64,000 bases of DNA from UBA4781 sp963674975. GTDB lineage: Bacteria; Chloroflexota; Anaerolineae; Anaerolineales; Anaerolineaceae. Under the pieces are notes generated by a model. That model saw only the letters and a program-made list of their open reading frames with translations. It was not told the DNA's origin and searched no databases. Shown here piece after piece: positions 18,624-27,725 of the stretch. The stretch is taken from positions 806,001-870,000 of the forward strand of contig OY771913.1 in the NCBI GenBank assembly GCA_963674975.1, in the 5' to 3' direction. A program made the position numbers and the translations under genes. Within the stretch, counting starts at the first letter, position 1; the number at the start of each line of letters is the position of its first letter.

Positions 18624-19577
18624 TTATTCCATTGCGCCCAGGACCAAAGCCAGAATGGACATACGCATTACCACGCCATTGAAGGCTTCTTCCCAATAGC
18701 GGGCATGGCGGGTACCGTCCACATCGGGAGGAAGTTCATCCATGCGGGGTAATGAGTGCAGAATAATGGAATCTGGTTTGGCTTTTTCTTTCAAAAGCTT
18801 GCGGGTCACTCTGTAATTTTCAGGGGTCAAGCCCTTATCATCGGAAGCTTCCTGGCGAGCCTTGGTGTAATCAGGCTGAACGACAGGTTCCATATAGATC
18901 ACATCGGCTTTATCGATCACATCAGCTACATGCTTTGCTTCATGATAGACCAGGTTCTTTTCGTCCAGTTCTTTCTTGAAATCATCGGTCAGCGACATCT
19001 CAGGCGGGCTGACATAATATACTTCGGTATCAAATTGGGTCAGTGCATAAGAAAGAGAGTGCATGGTTCGCATGCGCATGTCACCGATGCAGAGGAAGGT
19101 TAATCCATCGATGGTGCCCATTTCATTCCAGACTGTGTACAGATCAGTTAAAACCTGTGTGGGATGTTCACCCCAGCCATCACCAGCGTTAATAACAGGC
19201 ACGCTGGACCATTTGGCTGCTTCAGCGGGAGCACCCTGTTTGAAATGGCGCATCACAATGGCATCACCGTAATATTCCAGCATATGCACGGTGTCTTTAA
19301 TAGATTCCTGATACCAGTCACCTGCACGGGTCATCTTGGCATCAGAAAAACCGGTCACATGCCCACCCAGGCGGTGCATGGCTGCTTCATGCGCCAATCG
19401 GGTGCGTGTGCTGGGCTGATAGAATGCAGTTACCAGGGTTTTTTCTTTCAGAATATCCGTGTTCCTGCGACTGCGTGCAATCTCATCCATTTCCAGAGCA
19501 ACTTCGAATAAACGGAAAAACTCTGATCGCTCAAAATCCTTCAAAGATAAAATATCTCGTCCTAGAAAACTTCTCAT
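18624..19577 (-). CDS. Aspartate-carbamoyltransferase-like protein with altered aspartate site
   Basis: A 317-residue transcarbamylase most like PyrB. Carbamoyl-phosphate residues are kept (FYQPSTRTRLAHEAAMHRLG, VMRH, and EHPTQVLTDLYT). The E. coli ATCase residues that hold aspartate appear changed: the 80s loop (S80/K84 in TSLGKKGE) reads TRAGDWYQE, and R229/Q231 in TRVQKER reads EPVVQPDY. HSLPRMDELPPDVDGTRHA keeps the general C-terminal motif. It probably carbamoylates or decarbamoylates a ligand other than aspartate. No pyrI or other pyr gene is adjacent. It is 46 bases after the regulator's end... in the same transcript and is followed by the YgeW-like gene. A diverged biosynthetic PyrB is the alternative. 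Confidence 0.75.
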   Translation of the reverse strand: MRSFLGRDILSLKDFERSEFFRLFEVALEMDEIARSRRNTDILKEKTLVTAFYQPSTRTRLAHEAAMHRLGGHVTGFSDAKMTRAGDWYQESIKDTVHMLEYYGDAIVMRHFKQGAPAEAAKWSSVPVINAGDGWGEHPTQVLTDLYTVWNEMGTIDGLTFLCIGDMRMRTMHSLSYALTQFDTEVYYVSPPEMSLTDDFKKELDEKNLVYHEAKHVADVIDKADVIYMEPVVQPDYTKARQEASDDKGLTPENYRVTRKLLKEKAKPDSIILHSLPRMDELPPDVDGTRHARYWEEAFNGVVMRMSILALVLGAME

Positions 19578-19594
19578 TTTAAACCTCCAATTGT

Positions 19595-20350
19595 TTAGAA
19601 TTTTTTATGTGGTACTTTTCTAACTACATGAAAATCAAAAAAACCAGGGATGAAGTAGCTGTAAGAATGGGTCACCTGCTTTCCAGAATCATCATAGACA
19701 TCCGATTCGAAGAACAGCAGCGGAGCCGCTCGTTGAACCTGCAGCTTATGTGCAATATCGCTGGAAGCTGCGATCGAATCGATGCGCGACCGGGATTGAT
19801 CTAAAATCGGATTACCGCGCTTCAGCAGCCAATCAAGCACCGATCCATCAAACCCTTCTTGTAAATCATCTTCATTGATCAAGGCAACAGGTGCAATATC
19901 GATCAAATAAGCAATGGGATGCTCTTCCGTTAGGATCGTTCGGTCAATGCGGACAACCGTTGATTTCAAGGGGAAACCCAGAAATTTCTGGTTTTCTGTT
20001 TCAACCTTATATCGATTGACCTGAAGTTCACCCATCCGTACTTCCAATCCAATCCGTCCTGATATCGTTTCAATACTCTCCAGTACTTCAAGACCTCCTT
20101 CAAATGATTTTTGTTTTCCAACAACAAAGGTACCCTGCCCCTGCCTGCGCCGGATCAATCCTTGAACCTCAAACGTTCGCATGGCTTCTCGCAGGGTAGA
20201 ACGGGAAACGCCCAGATTCTTCGCCAGCAGTGGTTCAGAAGGTAATTTTTCTCCTGCATCGCGGTTGGTAATGATCTTTTCCAGTTCAATTTGTAATCGT
20301 TGATAAGGTGATAATTTTTGCAAAGAATTCTCCTTTTCTATACTAGTCAT
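19595..20350 (-). CDS. GntR-family regulator with UTRA domain (HutC subfamily)
   Basis: A 251-residue repressor-type protein. Residues about 15-80 form the winged helix ([20 protein letters not shown], then [13 protein letters not shown]), and residues about 95-245 form a UTRA effector-binding domain ([37 protein letters not shown]). Such proteins usually leave their operator when a pathway metabolite binds. The gene overlaps the end of the deaminase gene by eight bases and so is in the operon it probably controls. Candidate operators are the palindromes at 21770-21802 and 16589-16602. Confidence 0.92.
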   Translation of the reverse strand: MTSIEKENSLQKLSPYQRLQIELEKIITNRDAGEKLPSEPLLAKNLGVSRSTLREAMRTFEVQGLIRRRQGQGTFVVGKQKSFEGGLEVLESIETISGRIGLEVRMGELQVNRYKVETENQKFLGFPLKSTVVRIDRTILTEEHPIAYLIDIAPVALINEDDLQEGFDGSVLDWLLKRGNPILDQSRSRIDSIAASSDIAHKLQVQRAAPLLFFESDVYDDSGKQVTHSYSYFIPGFFDFHVVRKVPHKKF

Positions 20351-21728
20351 TCAACAACCTCGCTGCTGCTTTATTGTGTTTTTGAACATGTTCAGCAAGA
20401 TCAAGCGGAAGCAGCTGCCCTTTTTCGACAACCGCCTTCCCCTGTACAAACGTGTAATCTACATTGCGCGGATAGCAGAATATGATCGCCGCAACCGGGT
20501 CATGCAGCCCACCGGCATAAGAGACCTGGTTTAAATTGATCGCCGTGAAATCTGCGCATTTTCCTGCTTCCAACGATCCGATATCAGAGCGCCCTAAAAC
20601 TCTCGCTCCACCCAGGGTAGCCAATTCCAGTGCCTGGCGGGCAGTCATAATCGATGAAATACCGGAATCAGATAGGGATGCCCCTTCGATGCCAGCTTTT
20701 ACTCGTGCCAGCAGCATCGCCTGCCGTGTTTCTTCAAGTAAATGCGAACCGTCGTTGCTGGCAGAGCCATCCACACCCAGCCCTACTTTTACACCCAGCT
20801 TCATAAAATCGAGAATAGGAGCAATGCCGGATGCCAGGCGCATATTGGAATTCGGACAGTGCGCAACTCCGCAGCCGGTATCTGCATAGACTTTTCGTTC
20901 TTCTTCATTAATGTATACCGAATGGGCAAACCATACGTCTTCACCCACCCACTCAAGCGACTGCATATAGCCCAGGGGGCGCAAGCCGTATTTTTCCATA
21001 GTGAACTGCTGTTCGTCTTCTGTTTCTGCCAGATGGGTGTGCAAATGTACTTTATACTGCCGTGCCAGGTGCGCGCTTTCACGCATCAGGTCACCCGTCA
21101 CGCTGAATGGAGAACAGGGAGCCAGAACGATCTGCACCATCGAGCCGATCGATGGATCGTGATACTGTTCGATCAAACGCTGGCTGTCTTTGAGAATGAA
21201 ATCCTCACTATCCACAACGCTATCAGGAGGCAGCCCGCCCTTGCTTTCTCCCAGGCTCATTGAACCGCGTGAAGCATGCAGACGCATGCCCATTTCTTTT
21301 GCCGCCCTGATCTCGTCATCCAATTTTGAATCATTCGGAAATAGATACAGATGATCGGAGGAAGTGGTGCAGCCCGAAAGCGCCAGTTCCGCCAGGGCTG
21401 TTTTAGTAGAGATATAAATATCATCCGCTGTCATACGCGCCCAGATGGGATAAAGTGTTTTCAGCCAGTTGAAAAGGTTGGCGTCCTGCGCTGCAGGCAC
21501 CACGCGGGTAAGGGTTTGATAGAAATGGTGATGGGTATTGATCAGACCGGGAATTACGATATGGTCTTTCAGATCATAAACTTCATCTGCTTCGGCAGGC
21601 AGTTCTTCTGTACTTCCCACCTGCTGGATAAAACCATCTTCGATAAACAATGCCCCATTCCTGATCTCACGGCGCTCTGCATCCATGGTGACCAGGGTAT
21701 GGATATTTTTTATGAGCAAGGTAGCCAT
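20343..21728 (-). CDS. 8-oxoguanine deaminase / SsnA-like amidohydrolase
   Basis: A 461-residue metal-dependent deaminase of the ATZ/TRZ group. Motifs are [15 protein letters not shown] (metal HxH), [27 protein letters not shown] and [18 protein letters not shown], the last two typical of 8-oxoguanine deaminases and guanine-deaminase relatives. It would convert an aminopurine to its oxo form with release of ammonia; SsnA of the anaerobic purine cluster belongs to the same superfamily. It is the first gene after the palindrome-covered promoter and overlaps the regulator gene. The base specificity (8-oxoguanine, guanine or another heterocycle) needs an assay. Confidence 0.82.
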   Translation of the reverse strand: MATLLIKNIHTLVTMDAERREIRNGALFIEDGFIQQVGSTEELPAEADEVYDLKDHIVIPGLINTHHHFYQTLTRVVPAAQDANLFNWLKTLYPIWARMTADDIYISTKTALAELALSGCTTSSDHLYLFPNDSKLDDEIRAAKEMGMRLHASRGSMSLGESKGGLPPDSVVDSEDFILKDSQRLIEQYHDPSIGSMVQIVLAPCSPFSVTGDLMRESAHLARQYKVHLHTHLAETEDEQQFTMEKYGLRPLGYMQSLEWVGEDVWFAHSVYINEEERKVYADTGCGVAHCPNSNMRLASGIAPILDFMKLGVKVGLGVDGSASNDGSHLLEETRQAMLLARVKAGIEGASLSDSGISSIMTARQALELATLGGARVLGRSDIGSLEAGKCADFTAINLNQVSYAGGLHDPVAAIIFCYPRNVDYTFVQGKAVVEKGQLLPLDLAEHVQKHNKAAARLLND

Positions 21729-21761
21729 TGGTATACCTTTCTGTGAACTTGTTTTCAGGAT

Positions 21762-21802
21762 ATATTAATCTTACCATTAATTGTCGGACAATTAATGGTA
21801 AG
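21762..21802 (-). promoter_or_regulatory. Promoter of the deaminase operon covered by a 33-bp palindrome
   Basis: 21770-21802 is a palindrome with 16-base arms (CTTACCATTAATTGTC and its exact complement) around one base. The core TTGTC-N-GACAA is of the GntR operator type. On the minus strand TTGTCC (21786-21791) and TAATAT (21762-21767) are 18 bases apart and make a plausible sigma-70 promoter, so a bound repressor would cover the -35 element. No T run follows, which argues against a terminator. Confidence 0.7.
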
Positions 21803-21834
21803 GTTTCATGTTTTCAATTGATGAATTTATTAAG

Positions 21835-22710
21835 CTAATCAGCCAGTTCAGCCGCATGCAGCGTGTTCTGCATCAGCATGGCAATGGTCATCGGACCTAC
21901 CCCGCCCGGTACGGGAGTGATGGCAGAAGCTATTTCACTCACCTCGCTAAAAGCAACATCACCCACCAGGCGGTATCCCTTCTCAGCCGTGGAGTCATCC
22001 ACATGATTAATGCCCACATCGATCACCACAGCACCGGGTTTTACCCAATCACCGCGCACCATTTCTGCTTTTCCCACCGAAACTACCAGGATATCCGCTT
22101 TACGCGTGATCTCCGGCAAGTTCTGCGAACGGGAGTGACAGATAGTGATCGTGGCATTCTCTTTCACCAGCAGCAGAGCGACCGGCATACCCACAATATT
22201 GGAGCGCCCCAGCACCACCGCATTCTTTCCTTCTATTGGAACTCCCGTCCTGTGCAGCAGTTCGATCACACCAGCCGGAGTGCAGGGTACAAAGCTGGGA
22301 GTACGACCTTTTTGAGCCAATTTTCCAATGTTGACCGGGTGAAAGCCATCCACATCCTTTTTCAAGGAAACCTTCATCAGCACCTCTTCTTCATTCAAAC
22401 CGGAGGGAAGAGGGAGCTGTACCAGAATTCCGTGAACTTTGGGATCCTGGTTGAGAGATTCGACCAGATCTTCCAGCTCTTTTTGAGGAGTAGAAGCCGG
22501 CAGCGCATGGCTAACCGAAGCAATACCTAATTTTTCACAAGCTTTATGCTTGGAGCGCACATAAACATGAGAAGCGGGGTCATCTCCAACCAGAACAGTT
22601 GCCAAACCCGGCACGGCTTTTCCCAGGCGCTTGCGTTCTGCCACCTGTTCAGCCACACTGGCACGAATATTATTCGCAATCTGTTTTCCATCAATGATCT
22701 TTGCTTTCAT
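21835..22710 (-). CDS. folD: Bifunctional methylene-THF dehydrogenase / methenyl-THF cyclohydrolase
   Basis: A 291-residue cytoplasmic enzyme that interconverts methylene-, methenyl- and formyl-tetrahydrofolate. The start at 22710 (MKAKIIDGKQIANNIRAS) has GGAG upstream and matches the family; a longer in-frame start is not needed. Signatures are YVRSKHKACEKLGI with the active lysine, VQLPLPSGLNEEEVL, DVDGFHPVNIGKL, the Rossmann site VVLGRSNIVGMPVALLL and GGVGPMTIAMLMQNT at the end. It precedes the deaminase operon on the same strand but is separated by the palindromic promoter. A link to purine breakdown through formyl/formimino-folate is possible but not shown. Confidence 0.97.
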   Translation of the reverse strand: MKAKIIDGKQIANNIRASVAEQVAERKRLGKAVPGLATVLVGDDPASHVYVRSKHKACEKLGIASVSHALPASTPQKELEDLVESLNQDPKVHGILVQLPLPSGLNEEEVLMKVSLKKDVDGFHPVNIGKLAQKGRTPSFVPCTPAGVIELLHRTGVPIEGKNAVVLGRSNIVGMPVALLLVKENATITICHSRSQNLPEITRKADILVVSVGKAEMVRGDWVKPGAVVIDVGINHVDDSTAEKGYRLVGDVAFSEVSEIASAITPVPGGVGPMTIAMLMQNTLHAAELAD

Positions 22711-22740
22711 AGCCAACTCCCAACACAAAATAGTAAAAGG

Positions 22741-22796
22741 ATTATACAATAGTCAGGAACTTTTACGACCGAACAGGACGATTCTTAGACTATAAT
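22741..22796. promoter_or_regulatory. Divergent promoter region between folD and UDP-glucose dehydrogenase
   Basis: Two -10 elements lie back to back: ATTATA at 22741-22746 (TATAAT on the minus strand, for folD) and TATAAT at 22791-22796 (plus strand, for the dehydrogenase). Neither has a good -35 match. The two genes probably start transcription from here in opposite directions. Confidence 0.5.
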
Positions 22797-22817
22797 GTTT
22801 TCTCTGGAGATATGGAA

Positions 22818-24140
22818 ATGAGTACTATTTGTGTGATCGGAACCGGTTATGTCGGACTGGTAACAGGGGTTTGTTTTTCTGACCTCGGAAATACAGTGCA
22901 CTGCCTGGATATCAATGAAGAACGCATCACAAACCTGAAAAAAGGCATCATGCCGATCTATGAACCCGGTCTCGAAGAGATCGTGGAAAGAAATGTAGCT
23001 GCCAATCGTTTATTCTTTACAACTGATTATGCAGAAGCGCTGAAAGATGCCGAATTTGCTTTCATTGCAGTTGGCACACCTTCGGGTGTGGATGGCGAGG
23101 CAGATCTGACCTATGTACGCGATGTTGCAGAAACGATCGCGGAAGTGATCGACCATTCCATCATTATTGTAAATAAATCCACTGTTCCGGTAGGCACCGG
23201 TGATTGGGTCGCAGATATCATCCGTAAGAAGCGTGGAAAGAACAAACTTGAATATTTTGTGGTATCTAACCCGGAATTCCTACGCGAAGGATCTGCCATT
23301 CACGATTTCATGCAGCCCGACCGTGTAGTATTGGGATCAGTACATCGTAAAGCTGCTGAAGCGGTAGCAGAACTTTATCAGCCTTTACGCGCTCCCGCCC
23401 TGATCACCGATCTGCGCACAGCGGAAATGATCAAATATGCTTCCAACGCATTCTTAGCCACCCGTATCTCATTTATCAATGAAATTGCCAACATCTGCGA
23501 TGAATTGGGTGCCGATGTGCGTGAAGTGGCACAGGGAATGGGGCTGGATAAACGCATCGGGCATGCCTTTTTGGATGCCGGGCTGGGCTGGGGCGGCAGC
23601 TGTTTCCCGAAAGATGTAAAAGCACTGGCACATATGGCGGTACTGCACGGCACACATCCTCAACTGCTGCAGGCAGTGATGGAGATCAACCGCAACCAGC
23701 GCCGCAAAGTGGTAATGAAGCTGCGTAATCTGGTAGGCGGTTCGCTGGTTGACCAAACGGTTGGAGTATTGGGACTATCTTTCAAACCCAACACCGATGA
23801 TATCCGTGAAGCCCCTGCGCTGGAGATCATCCATTTGCTGCGCAATGAAGGTGCACATGTACGCGCTTATGATCCGCAAGCCATGGCGAATACTGCCAAA
23901 GCGATACCCGATCTTGAACTGTGTAAGAATCCATACGAGGTAGCGCAGGATGCAGACGGATTGATCCTGGTCACCGAATGGAATGAATTCAAGCAGTTGG
24001 ATTTCAAACGCATCCATAGTATCATGCGCAAACCTGTGCTCATCGATGGGCGCAATCAGTGGGACAGCAAGTTCCTGCGTGAGTTGGGTTTTACATATTT
24101 CGGTATCGGACAGGGGAACCATGTAAACTCATTGGAATAG
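22818..24140 (+). CDS. ugd: UDP-glucose/GDP-mannose dehydrogenase family, UDP-glucose 6-dehydrogenase
   Basis: A 440-residue NAD-dependent enzyme that oxidises UDP-glucose (or a related sugar nucleotide) to the uronic acid for polysaccharide synthesis. The start at 22818 is preferred because GGAGA lies seven bases before it, but only one base before the ATG two codons upstream. The N-terminal Rossmann motif is [35 protein letters not shown] and the catalytic cysteine in [14 protein letters not shown] follow, then a second Rossmann domain beginning [20 protein letters not shown] terminator follows at 24161. It is divergent from folD and stands alone. Confidence 0.92.
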   Translation: MSTICVIGTGYVGLVTGVCFSDLGNTVHCLDINEERITNLKKGIMPIYEPGLEEIVERNVAANRLFFTTDYAEALKDAEFAFIAVGTPSGVDGEADLTYVRDVAETIAEVIDHSIIIVNKSTVPVGTGDWVADIIRKKRGKNKLEYFVVSNPEFLREGSAIHDFMQPDRVVLGSVHRKAAEAVAELYQPLRAPALITDLRTAEMIKYASNAFLATRISFINEIANICDELGADVREVAQGMGLDKRIGHAFLDAGLGWGGSCFPKDVKALAHMAVLHGTHPQLLQAVMEINRNQRRKVVMKLRNLVGGSLVDQTVGVLGLSFKPNTDDIREAPALEIIHLLRNEGAHVRAYDPQAMANTAKAIPDLELCKNPYEVAQDADGLILVTEWNEFKQLDFKRIHSIMRKPVLIDGRNQWDSKFLRELGFTYFGIGQGNHVNSLE

Positions 24141-24160
24141 ATGATATTTGTGATTTACAT

Positions 24161-24193
24161 AATGCGCTTGAGGAGTCTCGAGCGCATTTTTTT
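24161..24193 (+). terminator. Intrinsic terminator after UDP-glucose dehydrogenase
   Basis: AATGCGCTTGAG pairs with CTCGAGCGCATT over 12 positions (one G-U) around a four-base loop, followed by a run of seven T. Confidence 0.9.
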
Positions 24194-24313
24194 ATTAAAT
24201 GATTTTTTCATTAAAACCTGGTTAACGATAGAATTGCATGGTGGGGAATGAATCAGAATTTTTTCTATCCCTAAAACAATTCATATCAATGTTTTTCAAC
24301 AAAGGAGAATAAC

Positions 24314-25441
24314 ATGGCAGATATACGGGCAGTAAGATTGGCAAAACTGGTCGCTAATTTTTGTCTGGAGGTAAAAAAGGATGATTGGATCTCCATCAGC
24401 GGGGATTTTGGAGTATCCAGCGAACTCATTCACGAGATCTATCGGGAAGTAATTAAAGCCGGCGGGAATCCTTTTCTCGTCCCCGCCGGGAGCGATCTAC
24501 AAGAGATCTACTATAAAGAGGCATCGGAAGATCAGTTAAAGTGGATATCACCTATACTTGAACAGTATCAAGATAAATTGAATGGAATGGTCAACGTTCA
24601 CGGTACAACCAATACAGCCGCCTTGAACAGCATTGATCCAACCAGACAGCAGATCAGAGCGAAAGCCGTGGGGAAATCCATTATGCCGAAACTAATGAAA
24701 CGACAGGCGGAAGGGAAACTAAAGGGGTTAGTTACTTTATTCCCCTGCCCGGCGCTTGCTCAGGACGCAGAAATGAGCCTCTCGGAATATGAGGATTTTG
24801 TTTACAAAGCCATGTTTTGCGACAAGGAAGATCCTAAGGCAGAATGGATGAAACTGGGTAAAAAACAACAAATCCTGGTAGATTGGCTGAATGGAAGAGA
24901 AAAGGTGGAGATCCATGGAGAACATGTCGATCTGACCCTCTCAATCAAAGGGAGAACCTTCGTCTCTGCGGATGGAAAATCAAACATGCCGGATGGAGAA
25001 ATATTTACCGGTCCGGTGGAAGATTCGGCAGAAGGACACGTGGAATTCACCTATCCCGCCGTTGAGAGTGGGCGTGTGGTGGAAAACGTACATCTGGATT
25101 TTGAAAAAGGCAAGGTTGTAAAAGCAACGGCAGAAAAAAACCAGGATTTTCTTGAAGCCATGATCGCAACGGATGATGGCTCCAGCTATCTGGGAGAATT
25201 GGGGATCGGCACCAACTTCGGAATCCAGCGTTTTACCAAAGAGATCCTGTTCGATGAAAAGATCGGCGGAACATTCCACCTGGCAATAGGTGCGGGCTAT
25301 CCGGAAACAGGCAGCAAGAATAAATCAGGCATTCACTGGGATATGATCTGTGCGTTGGGAAAAGATGGAGAGATCAGCGTGGATGATGAGCCTTTCTTCA
25401 AGAATGGGAAATTCGTTTTATGGGAAAAAGCAGGTAAATAA
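24314..25441 (+). CDS. M29-family (AmpS/AmpT) metallo-aminopeptidase
   Basis: A 375-residue cytoplasmic aminopeptidase related to thermophilic aminopeptidase T. It has the M29 features KLVANFCLEVKKDDWISISG at the N-terminus, RTFVSADGKSNMPDGEIFTG (metal glutamate), EFTYPAV, GELGIGTNFGIQRFTKEILF with further ligands, and IGGTFHLAIGAGYPETGSKN ending IHWDMIC, where the metal His and Asp lie. The size matches the family (about 370-410). AAAGGAG precedes the ATG. It is a single gene between terminators and probably works in peptide turnover. Confidence 0.92.
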   Translation: MADIRAVRLAKLVANFCLEVKKDDWISISGDFGVSSELIHEIYREVIKAGGNPFLVPAGSDLQEIYYKEASEDQLKWISPILEQYQDKLNGMVNVHGTTNTAALNSIDPTRQQIRAKAVGKSIMPKLMKRQAEGKLKGLVTLFPCPALAQDAEMSLSEYEDFVYKAMFCDKEDPKAEWMKLGKKQQILVDWLNGREKVEIHGEHVDLTLSIKGRTFVSADGKSNMPDGEIFTGPVEDSAEGHVEFTYPAVESGRVVENVHLDFEKGKVVKATAEKNQDFLEAMIATDDGSSYLGELGIGTNFGIQRFTKEILFDEKIGGTFHLAIGAGYPETGSKNKSGIHWDMICALGKDGEISVDDEPFFKNGKFVLWEKAGK

Positions 25442-25457
25442 TAGATCTAAGAAAAAG

Positions 25458-25515
25458 CTGGATGGCAGATGGGAATCCATAACTGTTTCCTGTACTGTCA
25501 TCTAGTTTTATTTTT
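25458..25515. terminator. Possible bidirectional terminator between convergent genes
   Basis: CTGGATGGCAG pairs with CTGTCATCTAG (two G-U pairs) around a 26-base loop, then TTTTATTTTT. It separates the aminopeptidase from the leftward gene whose stop is at 25508. The long loop makes it less certain than the other terminators. Confidence 0.45.
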
Positions 25516-26140
25516 CCATATATAATCCACCGCTCTCCTGCAGCCAATCAGCAATGACATCCGCAGCACGAGGAACATTATTATCAGATACATCCACCTC
25601 AACAGAAGGTAAAGCCGAAGCAGCCACCAGCTCGCGCATAATATTTTGTTCTTCGATGAAGAAGTCAAGGTTATCATACTGCCCCGGATTCCCGGAAACT
25701 TTCAGCCGTTCTTCTCGAGCAGCTTTGAAAGAATCTTTGCTGCGTGTGCAGAAAACAAGGTGAAAGTTCAGCGGCAGCAGGCGCTCTTCCAGCCAGCCAA
25801 AATCATATTTCTTATGATTAGCCATCCACTGGTACATGATAGTGGAAAGATGAAAGCGGTCTACGATCCATGAATAATAACGCTGCAGTTCAAAGAGATG
25901 CACCCAGGTGCGGTAAGTTTCCATCGCCAGCTCTTCCTCATCCGGGTTGAAATTGATCAATCCCCTTCCCCAGGGGTAATTGGTAAAAGCACACCACTCT
26001 GCTGAAATGAGCGGGGAATGATAGCGATATTTGCGTGGTCCTACCACACGCGGATGTTCATTCAAGGCAAAAGCGATCTCCGTCTTGAGGGTTAAACGCG
26101 TTCCTTCCAAGATCACCTTGGGGCAAAGTTTTTCTCCCAT
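25508..26140 (-). CDS. Nucleoside/thymidylate-kinase-like P-loop protein with degenerate Walker A
   Basis: A 210-residue protein. The start at 26140 has GAGG eight bases upstream. The N-terminus KVILEGTRLTLKTEIAFAL sits where a P-loop would be, but the pattern GxxxxGKT reads GTRLTLKT, with Leu in place of the second Gly while Lys and Thr remain. IVDRFHLSTIMYQW matches the DR-x-x-S-x-x-Y motif of deoxynucleoside and thymidylate kinases, and EERLKVSGNPGQYDNLDFF fits a lid/RxR region. It may be a kinase with unusual phosphate binding or a catalytically inactive relative. The substrate is unknown. It has no operon partner and faces the radical SAM gene head to head. Confidence 0.65.
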   Translation of the reverse strand: MGEKLCPKVILEGTRLTLKTEIAFALNEHPRVVGPRKYRYHSPLISAEWCAFTNYPWGRGLINFNPDEEELAMETYRTWVHLFELQRYYSWIVDRFHLSTIMYQWMANHKKYDFGWLEERLLPLNFHLVFCTRSKDSFKAAREERLKVSGNPGQYDNLDFFIEEQNIMRELVAASALPSVEVDVSDNNVPRAADVIADWLQESGGLYMEK

Positions 26141-26244
26141 TATTATGTCCTCATGTAAGATTGGCGTATATTCATTATAGAAGAACACGGTTTATTCCGA
26201 AACTCAATCTTTTTTTATCCGTATAAAGATTGGGAATTTACAAA

Positions 26245-27327
26245 ATGAACACACAAAAACAAGACAGTATCACCACTTATTTCAACATCAGTTTTGAGCT
26301 GGGGTTAAAGCAGATCGTCAGTTTCAGCCTGAACAATCCACACCTGGCTTTTTCGGCTGCCAGATTGTACATGGCTTACCGCAGGGCAGAGAGAAAACGC
26401 ACTGCATATCTACAACATGGTATCCAGGTGCCACCCATGATCATTTTCAGTGTGACCAATGAATGCAATCTGGACTGCGCCGGTTGTTATGCAAAGATCC
26501 TGCATCATGAAGCCGAAGAAGAATTAACTCCTGTGCAGTTCCAATCTGTTCTCCAGCAAGCCAGCGATGCGGGCGTTTCTGTGTTTCTGCTGGCAGGTGG
26601 TGAACCTCTCATGCGCAAAGAACTGCTGGATACGATCAAGAAATTCCCCGATATGATCTTCCTGCTTTTCACGAACGGAACTTTGCTGGATGATTCTGCT
26701 ATTCAAAGGATCAAAAAGCAGGGAAATATTCTACCGGTCATCAGCATCGAAGGAGATCAGCAGGATACCGATCTGCGGCGCGGAGGCGGCATCTATGAGC
26801 GCGCTATGAGTGTTTTTAATAAATTAAAACAGCAGAAAATGCTGTTCGGCACCTCCATCACACAGACCAGCCGCAATTTTGATCTGGTGAACGATGAAGC
26901 TTATCTGCAGGAATTAATGGAAAAAGGCTGCAAGGTCTTTTTCTTCATCAACTACTTACCCATCAATCCCAAAACACGTGATCTGGCTTTGACCTACGAA
27001 CAGGTTCTGCGCCATATAAAGATCCTTGAAGATCTGCGTTTGAAATATCCGGCTCTTTTCATGGGATTTCCGGGGGGAGAAGTGGAACTGGGCGGCTGCA
27101 TTGCCGGTGGAAAAGGACTGGTGCACATCAATCCACAGGGAGACGTGCAGCCCTGCCCCTTCTCACCTTTTTCTGACGCTAATCTCAAAGATGTCCCTCT
27201 GCTGACCGCGCTGCGTTCCCCCCGCCTTGAAACCATTCGCGGCAGCGGGAATCTTCTGGATGAAAGCGACGGCGCCTGCGCCCTGTGGAAGAACGAAGAA
27301 TGGGTAAAAAAGCTGTATATGAATTAA
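26245..27327 (+). CDS. Radical SAM protein with C-terminal cysteine-rich region
   Basis: A 360-residue radical SAM enzyme. The cluster motif is NECNLDCAGCYAK (CxxxCxxC) near residue 75, then the SAM-binding AGGEPL. The C-terminal part has CIAGGKGLVHINPQGDVQPC and a late Cys in GACALWKNEEW, which resembles a SPASM-like auxiliary iron-sulphur site. Such proteins modify peptides or act in cofactor maturation. No precursor peptide or cofactor gene is adjacent, so the target is unknown. I prefer the ATG at 26245 to a TTG five codons upstream. Confidence 0.82.
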   Translation: MNTQKQDSITTYFNISFELGLKQIVSFSLNNPHLAFSAARLYMAYRRAERKRTAYLQHGIQVPPMIIFSVTNECNLDCAGCYAKILHHEAEEELTPVQFQSVLQQASDAGVSVFLLAGGEPLMRKELLDTIKKFPDMIFLLFTNGTLLDDSAIQRIKKQGNILPVISIEGDQQDTDLRRGGGIYERAMSVFNKLKQQKMLFGTSITQTSRNFDLVNDEAYLQELMEKGCKVFFFINYLPINPKTRDLALTYEQVLRHIKILEDLRLKYPALFMGFPGGEVELGGCIAGGKGLVHINPQGDVQPCPFSPFSDANLKDVPLLTALRSPRLETIRGSGNLLDESDGACALWKNEEWVKKLYMN

Positions 27328-27417
27328 ATATAAAGTCTATATGGTTCCCAAAATATGGTATAACTTGTCCAGTTCTAATTTCTGGTAAACGAAAGGAGTC
27401 TTTTTTAAGAAACAGAG

Positions 27418-27708
27418 ATGATAGGAAAAATACGTAGATTGGTACTGGATGTACTGAAACCGATCGAGCCTAGTATTGTAGAACTTGCAAAAAAGATTAG
27501 TGTGTTAGAAGGCATTTCAGCGGTCAACATCAGCATCGCCGAAATTGACCATAAAGTCGAAAATGCCAAAATCACCATCGAAGGTGATGATCTTGATTAT
27601 GATGTCGTAGCAGACATGATCCGCGATCAAGGCGGGTCCATACATTCCGTTGACGAAGTCGTCGCAGGAAAAATGATCATCGACGACGCGGCAACACTCC
27701 AGGATTGA
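27418..27708 (+). CDS. DUF211 protein
   Basis: A 96-residue protein of the DUF211 family, better known from archaea. It has a ferredoxin-like alpha/beta pattern (RRLVLDVLKPIEPSIVELAK, ISAVNISIAEID, ITIEGDDLDYD, GGSIHSVDEVVAG). A GAAAGGAG sits about 20 bases before the ATG, which is an unusually long spacing. It is 17 bases upstream of a VIT-family transporter, and the pair is likely an operon. A role in sensing or helping metal transport is only an inference from this pairing. Confidence 0.85.
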   Translation: MIGKIRRLVLDVLKPIEPSIVELAKKISVLEGISAVNISIAEIDHKVENAKITIEGDDLDYDVVADMIRDQGGSIHSVDEVVAGKMIIDDAATLQD

Positions 27709-27725
27709 AATCCCAATAAATAATC

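Noticed and set aside
18624..19577. Plain biosynthetic PyrB of a pyrimidine operon
   Set aside because: Aspartate-site residues look changed and no pyrI, pyrC or carAB lies beside it; kept only as an alternative.
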